From Flavobacteriales bacterium (GTDB lineage Bacteria; Bacteroidota; Bacteroidia; Flavobacteriales_F; PHOS-HE28): DNA of 41,002 nt. The stretch covers positions 1-41,002 of the forward strand of contig JABWBQ010000026.1 in assembly GCA_013360395.1 (NCBI GenBank), in the 5' to 3' direction. Below are positions 32,701 through 39,101 of the stretch, one piece after another. Positions within the stretch are counted from its first letter, which is position 1. Each line of letters begins with the position of its first letter. Below the pieces are notes generated by a model. It made no database searches. It saw only the letters and a list, made by a program, of their open reading frames with translations, and had not been told where the DNA came from. A program made the position numbers and the translations under genes.

Positions 32701-32941
32701 CGACCTGGGCAGCATGGGCTACCGCCACTACGACGGCGAAGGCCAGCGCCTGGTGATGGCCCCCCTGCGCGCCGACGCCGGCGCCGGCCTCGCCCTCACC
32801 ATCAAACGCTGGGGGCCGCTGGCCGACCTGGACCCCCTCACCCTGCGCTTCGACATGCCCCTGCTGCTCTCGGCCCTGCCCGCCGGCGAGACCGACCACT
32901 TCGCCTTCCGCTGGGCCTTCGGCATCGGCCGCAGCTTCTGA
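29747..32941 (+). CDS. M1-family metallopeptidase fused to an Omp85-type outer-membrane barrel
   Basis: 1064 residues. Signal peptide TVRTLPLLLPLLLAWPTAAQ. Residues about 45-660 are an M1 gluzincin: substrate motif GMEYP (358-362), zinc site HEVGH (380-384) and third ligand Glu403, exactly HExxH-x18-E, in an intact active site. From about W683 to the end (~380 residues) the sequence changes to alternating beta strands with Omp85 hallmarks: LRGY with Arg928 (the conserved VRGF/Y loop), FGDLGS (984-989, compare the FxDxG strand), and a last ~55 residues of the form R-D-A-G-x-G-x-A-L ... P-L ... ending F-G-I-G-R-S-F with a terminal aromatic. Spacings to the C-terminus (~136 and ~75) match BamA-like barrels. 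No POTRA domain is visible. The peptidase would sit at the outer membrane. Start GTG 29747 is 4 bp after a -7-like element. Confidence 0.88.
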   Translation: MTVRTLPLLLPLLLAWPTAAQRFDALHPPNTYRNADNPHYWRNRPPHAAYWQQDVHYTLRARLDEVNDRIEGEGSLVYWNNSPDTLRHVFFHLYQNAYNAGSHADLMHNGRATRGDTADHGTTLHRLRVGAADLRTEADNTVLKAWLPEPLPPGGRVTFTLAFTTRYGMGVPRRMKLFNAWGFKHYDGVHWYPRIAVYDAHMGWDTQQHLGHELYGDFGTFDVTLDMPADMVVEATGWLQNRDEVLPRDLRERLDLKHFANKPWNEPPGVVTPYEPGRRKRWRYHAENVHDFAFTADPTYRIGEAWWNGVQCIALVQEPHASGWRNAAEYTARIIETFSRDIGPYAYPKMVVADARDGMEYPMLTLDGGRDPGYRSLLVHEVGHNWFYGMIGNNETYRALLDEGFTQFLTAWGLEHIDGDTLVEDPPQGRYLARFSRPALAREDEVYRGYMRDAVRNELPPIDTHSDGFGPVAGRGNGYGHVYSKTATMLYNLQYLLGDSVFLAAMQAYFRQWYLCHPTVTDMRESFIRASGVDLNPFFDAWLQTDKLVDYRVCGVTRRMRSEGQTIRLRRRGGIAMPIDLQVTARDGTVHDFHIPNDWYVKPTTATVLPRWTGWDGLRRTYVARVDIPTGIAAVRIDTSLRLADAYQPDNSLPRAVSISFDHHVRNPPDRRHYEAFGRPDLWWNAFDGLKVGAHLHGSYFGHAHRLWLTAWVNTGIGQALPQGRVDTRHDAFSYVLRYSTGTTRLLKGSSIRLQARHLDGLELYGGGASWTTPDERTTLRGDLRYMIRRDSSDLTYLPYPDAWTPDALSGLLDLAVDRSYDTGPLEGIAELRLRQPMVGSHDQGAHLRLTSRNTLRLGRLDLHLRALAQYGTGAEHRETALYLGGAAPEELVENKFTRSIGAVPHEWAGGHGSAPGHFHHGGGLNLRGYAGYAAPETAPDGGQVLTYRGNTGMALSAELDLDGLLRFRPKGLHRYLHLDAYLFGDLGSMGYRHYDGEGQRLVMAPLRADAGAGLALTIKRWGPLADLDPLTLRFDMPLLLSALPAGETDHFAFRWAFGIGRSF

Positions 32942-32947
32942 CCGGCC

Positions 32948-33385
32948 ATGCGCACCGCCCTGCTGCTCACCCTCCTGGCCCTGGCCCCGGCCGCCGCCGC
33001 GCAGCACACCCCCGATGCCGCGGCCATCACCGGCCGCTGGACCACCATCGACGACAACACCGGCAAACCCCGCAGCGTGGTGGAGATCACCCTGCGCAAC
33101 GGCAGGGCCTACGGCCGTATCGTGGACCTGTACGACAAGACCAAGCTGCACAAGCTGTGCGACCGCTGCCCGGGCGACCGCAAGGACCGGCGCATCGTGG
33201 GCCTGGAGATCATCCGCGACATGGTGGCCGACGGCGAGGTCTGGGAGGACGGCACCATCCTGGACCCCGAGAACGGCAAGGTGTACACCTGCAAGCTGTG
33301 GGCCGAGGACGGCATGCTGAAGGTGCGCGGCTACATCGCCTTCCTGTACCGCACGCAGACCTGGGTGCGTGTGCCGGGTCCCTGA
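32948..33385 (+). CDS. DUF2147 secreted protein
   Basis: 145 residues. Signal peptide MRTALLLTLLALAPAAAA. DUF2147 hallmarks: ITGRWTTIDDNTGKPRSVVEI (about 27-47), GRIVDLYD, a paired cysteine loop (LCDRCPGDRKDRRIVGLEI), then WEDGTILDPENGKVYTCKLW and VRGYIAFLYRTQTWVRV. The family is a lipocalin-like periplasmic beta barrel of unknown ligand, widespread in Proteobacteria and Bacteroidota. It begins 6 bp after the M1-barrel stop and probably shares its transcript; whether the two proteins cooperate is unknown. Convergent with the NHL gene, 14 bp between stops. Confidence 0.9.
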   Translation: MRTALLLTLLALAPAAAAQHTPDAAAITGRWTTIDDNTGKPRSVVEITLRNGRAYGRIVDLYDKTKLHKLCDRCPGDRKDRRIVGLEIIRDMVADGEVWEDGTILDPENGKVYTCKLWAEDGMLKVRGYIAFLYRTQTWVRVPGP

Positions 33386-33399
33386 ACCCGCCGACCGGC

Positions 33400-34704
33400 T
33401 CAGTCCCGCACCAGGCGCACCGTGCCCATCAGGCCCTCGCCCTGCAGCCGCACCGTGTACAGGCCGGGCGGAAGCGCGGCCACGTCCAGCTCGGCACGGT
33501 CGGCGTAGCGCCGCACACCCGCCTGCACCCGCGCACCGCGCGCATCGATCAGCTCCACCACCGCCGGGGCGGAAGGGCCAGGCCACGACACCGTGGCCGT
33601 GGAGTTGGCGGGATTGGGGTGGAGGATGAGGGATGCGGTGGCGGAGCGGTCGGGGAGGTTGAGCAGGCTCTCGTTCTGCTTGGCCAGATACCGGACCACA
33701 TGGTTCTCCTTGTCCCCGATGTAGGCATTCCCGCGCTGATCGACGGCGATCCCATAAGGCGCGTTGAACATGGCGCTCAACACAGGTCCATCAAGGTAGC
33801 CGGTCTGCCCACTGCCCGCCACCGTGGTCACCAAACCTTGAAGGGTGACCCTTCGGATCAGATCGCCCATCCATTCCGCCACCATCAGGCCACCGGTCGG
33901 ATCCCACGCCAGATAGGTGGGCCGGGTGAACGATGCTGCGGCTCCGATCCCGTCCACACTGGCTTGAACACCATTGCCGGCCATCAGGCTCACCACATTC
34001 GCCGGTGATATGACCTTGATCTTGTGGTTCATTTGATCGGCCACATACAGGTTGTCCAACGTGTCCAACGCGATCCCGGTCGGCCTGTTGAACCGGGCGT
34101 TCGTACCGGTGCCGAGTTGATCGCCCGACATGCCGGGGTATCCCGCGATGGTAGTGACGTTGCCGTTCTCGATCTTCCGGATCGTATGGTTGCCGTAGTC
34201 GGAGATGAAGATCACCCCATCCTGGCGAACGGAGACCTCGACAGGGTTGTAGAACTCGGCCACGTACCCAGGTCCATCAGCCGTTCCTGGCGTACCGGTA
34301 CCCGCGATCGTCACCACATTACCAGCCTGATCGATCCGCTTGATCCGGTGATTCCCATTGTCGGAGACGTAGACATATCCGTCATGGTAGAACACACCCG
34401 TCGGCACAAAAAATCGTGCATTCGCACCCTGCCCATCCTGATCGCCTTGCACCCCACCCGCCAGGGTCATGACGATGCCGTTCTGTATCCGCCGGATGCA
34501 GTGATTCTCAGCGTCCGCCACGTACATCACCCCCGCGCTGTCATCAATGGCGATCCCATAGGGTGTTCGGAACCTGGCCACGTCGAGCGGTCCGTTCAAC
34601 AACCCGGAGATGCCGTCACCGGCATACGTCCCGACCCAGGAATAATTCTGGGCAGCGGCGCCGATGGACAACACAAGCGCACAAGCAAAGGTCGAAGTAC
34701 GCAC
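33400..34704 (-). CDS. NHL-repeat beta-propeller protein with T9SS sorting domain
   Basis: 434 residues. Signal peptide MRTSTFACALVLSIGAAAQ. Six NHL repeats (about 22-345), each of the form G-x-x-D-G ... A-R/x-F ... P-x-G-I/V-A ... Y-V-A/S-D ... N-H-x-I-R/K-x-I ... T-I-A-G, make a six-bladed propeller. The last ~75 residues are a T9SS domain (LILHPNPANSTATVSW, VELIDARGARVQ, LPPGLYTVRLQGEG). Secreted propellers of this type bind proteins or glycans at the cell surface; no catalytic site is visible. The start is GTG 34704, 13 bp after TACCTTCG. The sorting domain is visibly richer in GC (about 70% or more) than the propeller (below 60%), suggesting domain shuffling. Confidence 0.88.
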   Translation of the reverse strand: MRTSTFACALVLSIGAAAQNYSWVGTYAGDGISGLLNGPLDVARFRTPYGIAIDDSAGVMYVADAENHCIRRIQNGIVMTLAGGVQGDQDGQGANARFFVPTGVFYHDGYVYVSDNGNHRIKRIDQAGNVVTIAGTGTPGTADGPGYVAEFYNPVEVSVRQDGVIFISDYGNHTIRKIENGNVTTIAGYPGMSGDQLGTGTNARFNRPTGIALDTLDNLYVADQMNHKIKVISPANVVSLMAGNGVQASVDGIGAAASFTRPTYLAWDPTGGLMVAEWMGDLIRRVTLQGLVTTVAGSGQTGYLDGPVLSAMFNAPYGIAVDQRGNAYIGDKENHVVRYLAKQNESLLNLPDRSATASLILHPNPANSTATVSWPGPSAPAVVELIDARGARVQAGVRRYADRAELDVAALPPGLYTVRLQGEGLMGTVRLVRD

Positions 34705-34717
34705 GACCGTTTTTTTT

Positions 34718-34725
34718 CGAAGGTA
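34718..34725 (-). promoter_or_regulatory. -7-like element of the NHL protein gene, followed by A8
   Basis: Minus-strand TACCTTCG, one mismatch from the consensus, directly followed by a run of eight A residues (plus-strand T at 34710-34717). Transcription would begin in or just after the A-tract; the GTG start is 13 bp downstream of the element. Confidence 0.48.
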
Positions 34726-34734
34726 ACAACGGAC

Positions 34735-35628
34735 CTATTTGGTTCCAACAGCCACCAAGGTGTCGGTAAGATCGGCGCTTTGCAATAGGGCTGCATAGGC
34801 CTCTTCCACGGCGCCGGAACGGAGCTCAGGCCAGCGCACCTGCCCGCCCGGACCACCGTGCGAAAGCCAGAACAGGTGGTTCGCAAGCGGGTATCGCTGG
34901 ACGCCGGAGACCTGCACATCCTTGAAGCCGGCCACCTGCAGATATGCCGCGAGACTGGCCCTGGTATGCAGGACCAGGTGTTCGCTCCAGAATGTGAACT
35001 GTCTGAAGGACATGCAGGCAAACTGCGTGATCAAGGCATCCCGGGCGTGCGGGACCTCCACCACGATCCTCCCTCCTTCCTCAAGCAACGCATGGATGGT
35101 CCGCAGTTCCTTGAGCGGGCCCGTCATGTGCTCGAAGACATGGAATAGGGAGGCCACGTCGAAGCGTTGTCCAGTGGCGGCCAGCTCCCCGGTGCCCGGA
35201 TGGACGTCGTAACCCAAGCCGCGGAGCATCCGCGCAGCCTCGGCCTGTGGCTCCACGGCCGCGACGGATGCGCAGACCGGCCTGACCAGGTCGAGCACCC
35301 CGCCCAGACCCGTTCCGATATCGACATAACGCTTCCCGGCCACCATGGCCGTGAGGGATGTCGCCCGTCGCAGATCATCCTCACGGGTGGCGACCAGCCC
35401 TTGGGCGCGTCCCGCCGGATCCCAGTAGGATAGACCGTCCTGGTCCGGATAGTAGGAGGCCCCGATCTGATCGATCCGGTCGAGCAGGAGCACACCGCTG
35501 GCCGGACAACGCCACACACTAACATCAGACCTGTCCCTCACTTGCGGGTGGAACGGTTCCAACGTGTCCTCGCGGACGATACCCAGAGAGACGAGTTCCT
35601 TGAGCAGGGCGTGGTCCGGGTGCGGCAT
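34735..35628 (-). CDS. Methyltransferase domain protein (Methyltransf_23-like)
   Basis: 297 residues. The start ATG 35628 gives MPHPDHALLKELVSLGIV. After an N-terminal part with a CPASG loop and YYPDQDGLSYW, the SAM domain shows YVDIGTGLGGVLDLVRPVCASVAAVEPQ, FDVASLFHVFEHMTGP and LLEEGGRIVVEVPHARDAL, typical of Methyltransf_23 enzymes beside O-antigen and capsule genes. The motif-I second Gly pattern (GTGLGG) is standard. Acceptor unknown. It is divergent from the second flippase gene (68 bp) and shares the lower GC of that block. A TTACTTTG lies 6 bp before the ATG. Confidence 0.85.
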   Translation of the reverse strand: MPHPDHALLKELVSLGIVREDTLEPFHPQVRDRSDVSVWRCPASGVLLLDRIDQIGASYYPDQDGLSYWDPAGRAQGLVATREDDLRRATSLTAMVAGKRYVDIGTGLGGVLDLVRPVCASVAAVEPQAEAARMLRGLGYDVHPGTGELAATGQRFDVASLFHVFEHMTGPLKELRTIHALLEEGGRIVVEVPHARDALITQFACMSFRQFTFWSEHLVLHTRASLAAYLQVAGFKDVQVSGVQRYPLANHLFWLSHGGPGGQVRWPELRSGAVEEAYAALLQSADLTDTLVAVGTK

Positions 35629-35634
35629 GACGGC

Positions 35635-35642
35635 CAAAGTAA
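35635..35642 (-). promoter_or_regulatory. -7-like element of the methyltransferase gene
   Basis: Minus-strand TTACTTTG, one mismatch (second base) from TAnnTTTG, 6 bp before the ATG. Confidence 0.4.
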
Positions 35643-35664
35643 AGGAGGGGCGTTGATCTGCGCC

Positions 35665-35672
35665 TATTTTCG
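35665..35672 (+). promoter_or_regulatory. -7-like element of the second flippase gene
   Basis: TATTTTCG, one mismatch from the consensus, 24 bp before ATG 35697. Confidence 0.42.
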
Positions 35673-35696
35673 TGCGGCCTATCGGCAAGGCCAGGC

Positions 35697-37172
35697 ATGG
35701 GGGAGGTCAAGCGGCAGGGCGTCAGGAACACTTTGATCGTCTACATCGGCACGCTGCTCGGTGCGGTGAGCCTGCTGTACGTGCAACCTGTGTTCCTGTC
35801 CAAGGAGGACCTTGGCCAGGCACGGCTGATCCTGTCCTTCGCTTCAGTGTTCTCCAGCCTGTTGTCCTTCGGGATCAGTTCGGTCACCGTCCGGTATCTC
35901 CCACGGCTCCACGATCCCTCCACGGGCCACCGCGGATTCTTCGGCTTCCTGTTGCTGTACATGGGGATCACGATCGTGGTGGGCAGTGCGGTGCTGTGGC
36001 TCCTGAGCCCGTGGCTTGGGGCGCTTTACGGCACGGGAACGGGGATCTTCTCCACTTACCTGCCCCATGTGCTCACCCTCTCGGCGTCGTACACGCTGGT
36101 GCTGGGCTTCAATGCATACTGCCTCGCCCTGTTGCGATCGGTGTTCCCGACCGCGGTGAACGACATCGTGCTGCGCCTGCTCTTCATCCTCGTCATCGCG
36201 GTGTACCACTTCGGCATCATCGGGAGGGATCGGTTCTTCCAGCTCTTCGTGCTGACCTATACGGCACAGGCCGCCCTGCTTTTGGGATACATCTTTCTGG
36301 TGGACCGCCCGGCCCTGCGGCCCGACCTGCAACACATCAACCGCGAGATCGGGCTTCGCTCCTTGCTGCGGTATGCGTCGATCATCACCTTCACCTCGGT
36401 CAATTCGGTCACGGTGAAGTACATCGATGCCGTTTTCGTGGGCTCGATCTCCGTGGGCCAGGTGGCGGTCTATAGCGTGGCCGCCTTCATGGGCCTCTTC
36501 ATCGAGGTGCCCCTCACTGCTTCGGAGCGCATCGCGAGCCCGGCCATATCCCATGCGCTTGCGGCCAGGGACATGGAGGCGGTCAAACGCATCTACTACG
36601 GGTCCGCCAGGGGGTTCCTGCTCTTCGGTGGTCTCGCCTTCCTGCTCGTGGTGCTCAACGCGAGGGATGCGCTGAGCCTGCTGCCGCAAGGCTATGCGGA
36701 CGGATCGGCGGTCACGATCATCATTGCTTTCGGGGCCTTGGTGAACATGGCTACCGGGATCAACCATCCGATCCTGGTCAATTCGGACAGGTACATCTAC
36801 GGCTCGGTCTTCATGGTCGTTCTGCTCGTGGCCACGCTGGTGGGCAACATCCTGCTCGTGCCACGGCTCGGAGCGATGGGTGCCGCGATCTCCTCCTGCA
36901 CCGCGAGCGTGCTGTACAACGCGCTCAAGTTCATCTTCATCCGCCAGCACTTCGGATTGCAGCCGTTCGACCGGGGCACGTTGGGCATCGTGGCGGTGAT
37001 CATCGCCGTGTGGATGACCATGGCCTGGCTCCCCTTCGGCCTTCCCACCGTCCCGGCGATCGCCGTCAGGTCGGTGGCCATCATCGCGGCCTATGCCGGT
37101 GCGCTCCACCTCTTCCGGCTCGGTGCCGGTGGCTTGGACGTCATCCGGCTTCTCCGCTCCCGGGACCGTTGA
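35697..37172 (+). CDS. Wzx-like polysaccharide flippase (second copy)
   Basis: 491 residues, MOP-type transporter with about 12-14 hydrophobic helices. It begins VKRQGVRNTLIVYIGTLLGAVSLLYVQPVFLSKEDLGQARLIL, the normal first helix and loop of Bacteroidota Wzx proteins, and retains the family's central LPQGYADGSAVTIIIAFGALVNMATGINHPILVNSDRY segment. It shares little visible sequence with the flippase at 17040, so the two probably move different glycans. GC is about 55-58%, lower than the surrounding genome. A polysialyltransferase-like gene follows after 5 bp, suggesting this flippase exports the glycan on which that enzyme acts. Confidence 0.9.
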   Translation: MGEVKRQGVRNTLIVYIGTLLGAVSLLYVQPVFLSKEDLGQARLILSFASVFSSLLSFGISSVTVRYLPRLHDPSTGHRGFFGFLLLYMGITIVVGSAVLWLLSPWLGALYGTGTGIFSTYLPHVLTLSASYTLVLGFNAYCLALLRSVFPTAVNDIVLRLLFILVIAVYHFGIIGRDRFFQLFVLTYTAQAALLLGYIFLVDRPALRPDLQHINREIGLRSLLRYASIITFTSVNSVTVKYIDAVFVGSISVGQVAVYSVAAFMGLFIEVPLTASERIASPAISHALAARDMEAVKRIYYGSARGFLLFGGLAFLLVVLNARDALSLLPQGYADGSAVTIIIAFGALVNMATGINHPILVNSDRYIYGSVFMVVLLVATLVGNILLVPRLGAMGAAISSCTASVLYNALKFIFIRQHFGLQPFDRGTLGIVAVIIAVWMTMAWLPFGLPTVPAIAVRSVAIIAAYAGALHLFRLGAGGLDVIRLLRSRDR

Positions 37173-37177
37173 CCGCC

Positions 37178-38320
37178 ATGCTGAGGATCTTCGTCTGCAC
37201 CTCCCACCTCAGCGCCGTGTTCATGACGCACTATGCGACACGCACGCGGCATTCGGCTTGCCGGGACGTGCTGATCATCGACATCGGTGTCCGCCGTGCA
37301 AGCGTGGTGCGCGCGATCCGTGAGGTCGCCACCTTACATCCCTGGTCGATCCTCCTCAACCTCTCGGACGAAGCGACGGAGGATCATGCCTTCCAGCCAA
37401 GCCTGTCCCGCAGGCTGATCCGCCAATGGAAGGAGGCACCCCTTGTCCGTGATGTGTACGGTGCCCTGCTCAAGTGGCATCAACGCAGGTACGACCAGCG
37501 CATGGCCGCCCTGTTGAAGACCCGGCTGGGGCTTTCCGGTGAAGAGACCACCACGGCGATCCACATCCACACCGAGTGTCAGATCGCCCGCGCCTTGTTG
37601 ATGATCCTGCCGGGCTCGGAAGTGCACTACTTCGAGCACGGACAGGGCGACTACATCTATCAGGGTCGCGCCGGGCTTCCGCAAGGCACGTTCCATGCCC
37701 TTTTTGCAGCGCCCTTCCGCCGGTACCTCGAGGCCCAGGGTCGCTCTTCGGCACACGTGCAGGACCTTGGCCTCGGCACGGATCTCCATGCCTTTTCCCA
37801 ACGTCTGCTTGAGCTGCACGGCGTGCGAACTCCGGAAACGATGGCGGACGCACGCCCCGTGGTGTTCGTCCTCCTGGAGGCGCTTGACATGTACAATGTG
37901 CCAGAAGGCTTCTGGGGCGCGTACATGGACAGGGTGATCGATGACCTTGAAAGACCACGGGACCACCTGTTCGTGCTGAAGCCGCACCCCAATCAATCGC
38001 CACCATCACTGGCCCACACCCTCTCGCGTCTGCGTGAACGCGGGATCGACCACCTGCTGCTGGCCGGAGAGGACGCGGGGATCTCCGCCGAGGTGGGTTT
38101 CGCCGCCTGGGCGCCCCGCGTACGCCACGTGTACTGCATCGTGTCCTCCGCGTGCTTCTACCTCTCGGCGCTCTATCCGGATGACCGGATCACCTACCAC
38201 TATTCCCTGGATCTGCTCGGTGCGCATATCGGTCAGGCCCCGCCCATGTACACCCGGCTTTTCCGGCGGATGCAACCCCTGATCACCGAGGTCTTCGCCG
38301 AGCACTGCGTGCCCTATTGA
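37178..38320 (+). CDS. Polysialyltransferase-like GT-B glycosyltransferase
   Basis: 380 residues. No close family was certain by eye, but it carries the three short motifs of bacterial sialyltransferases of the GT52/POLYST type. These are an acidic-Gly loop in HYFEHGQGDYIY (F152-E153-H154-G155, in place of E-D/E-G), KPHPNQ with H270-P271, and a Ser-Ser site S323-S324 in CIVSSACFYLSALY. It starts with MLRIFVCTSHLSAVFMTHYA, a typical first Rossmann strand. Such enzymes transfer nonulosonic acids or related sugars from CMP donors. A cytidylyltransferase lies 2 kb downstream on the other strand, which supports a CMP-sugar donor. GC is lower than the cassette it meets. It is 6 bp from the convergent SDR stop. 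Confidence 0.7.
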   Translation: MLRIFVCTSHLSAVFMTHYATRTRHSACRDVLIIDIGVRRASVVRAIREVATLHPWSILLNLSDEATEDHAFQPSLSRRLIRQWKEAPLVRDVYGALLKWHQRRYDQRMAALLKTRLGLSGEETTTAIHIHTECQIARALLMILPGSEVHYFEHGQGDYIYQGRAGLPQGTFHALFAAPFRRYLEAQGRSSAHVQDLGLGTDLHAFSQRLLELHGVRTPETMADARPVVFVLLEALDMYNVPEGFWGAYMDRVIDDLERPRDHLFVLKPHPNQSPPSLAHTLSRLRERGIDHLLLAGEDAGISAEVGFAAWAPRVRHVYCIVSSACFYLSALYPDDRITYHYSLDLLGAHIGQAPPMYTRLFRRMQPLITEVFAEHCVPY

Positions 38321-38326
38321 GGGCGA

Positions 38327-39100
38327 TCACAGCGTCCAGCCGTCGTCCACCACGATGTTCTGCCCGTTGATGTAGGCGGACAGGTCGCTGAGCAGGAAGA
38401 GCAGGGTGCCGGCGACGTCCTGGGCGTCGAGCATGCCCTTGGTGAGGGCGTGGGCGCGGTAGCGTTCCAGAAAGGCCTCGGGCTGCCCGTCGCGGATGCC
38501 GCCCGGGCTGATGGCGTTGCACCGGATGTTGCGGCCCGCACAATGCGCCGCGAGGTAGCGGGTGAGCATCAGCACCCCGCTCTTGATCACGGCGTATTCC
38601 ACCGGCATGGTCATGTCGGTCCCGGCATACACCTCGAAGCGCGGCGCCACAACCCCGTAGATGCTGGCCATGTTGACGATGTTGCCGTGGCCCTGCTGTT
38701 CGAAGCGGCGGATGAAACGTTGCGCCGCGAGGAAGTAGCCGCCGGCATGCATGCCCACGTTCTCCACGAAATCGGCGTAGGTGACCTCGTCGAACTTCCG
38801 GCCGTAGGCGGCGTTGCGCGGGTAGGCGTTGTTCACCAGTGCATCGATGTGGCCGAAACGCGCCACGGTGCCGTCGATCAGCCGGTCCAGCGAGCCGGCG
38901 TCGGTGATGTCGCAGGCCATGCCCACCACCGCCCCGCCGTGCCTGGTGGCGAGGGCCTCGACGACCCCGGTGGTATGGTCGTTCATCACCTCGGCCACCA
39001 CCACACGGCCGCCGGCCCCGGCCAGAGCATCGGCGAACACGCGGCCCAGCCGGCCGGCGCCGCCGGTGATCACCACCACCTTGCCGTCCAGCAGGCCCAT
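38327..39100 (-). CDS. Short-chain dehydrogenase/reductase
   Basis: 257 residues, classical SDR. NAD(P) loop TGGAGRLG (12-19), NNAY (90-93), catalytic Ser146 in NMASIYG, Tyr169 and Lys173 in YAVIK, and the C-terminal SPGGIRDGQPEAFLERY are intact. It is the third gene of a minus-strand cassette with a cytidylyltransferase and a class III aminotransferase, one base after the aminotransferase stop. This suggests it oxidises or reduces a sugar intermediate on the way to a modified nonulosonate-like donor; the keto product may feed the aminotransferase. The substrate is inferred only. Confidence 0.9.
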   Translation of the reverse strand: MGLLDGKVVVITGGAGRLGRVFADALAGAGGRVVVAEVMNDHTTGVVEALATRHGGAVVGMACDITDAGSLDRLIDGTVARFGHIDALVNNAYPRNAAYGRKFDEVTYADFVENVGMHAGGYFLAAQRFIRRFEQQGHGNIVNMASIYGVVAPRFEVYAGTDMTMPVEYAVIKSGVLMLTRYLAAHCAGRNIRCNAISPGGIRDGQPEAFLERYRAHALTKGMLDAQDVAGTLLFLLSDLSAYINGQNIVVDDGWTL

Positions 39101-39101
39101 C

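Noticed and set aside
29648-33586. A 1312-codon open frame on the minus strand over the M1 gene
   Set aside because: It is a GC-driven shadow of the M1-barrel gene with Gly/Val/Ala/His-rich translation and no signal or motif.
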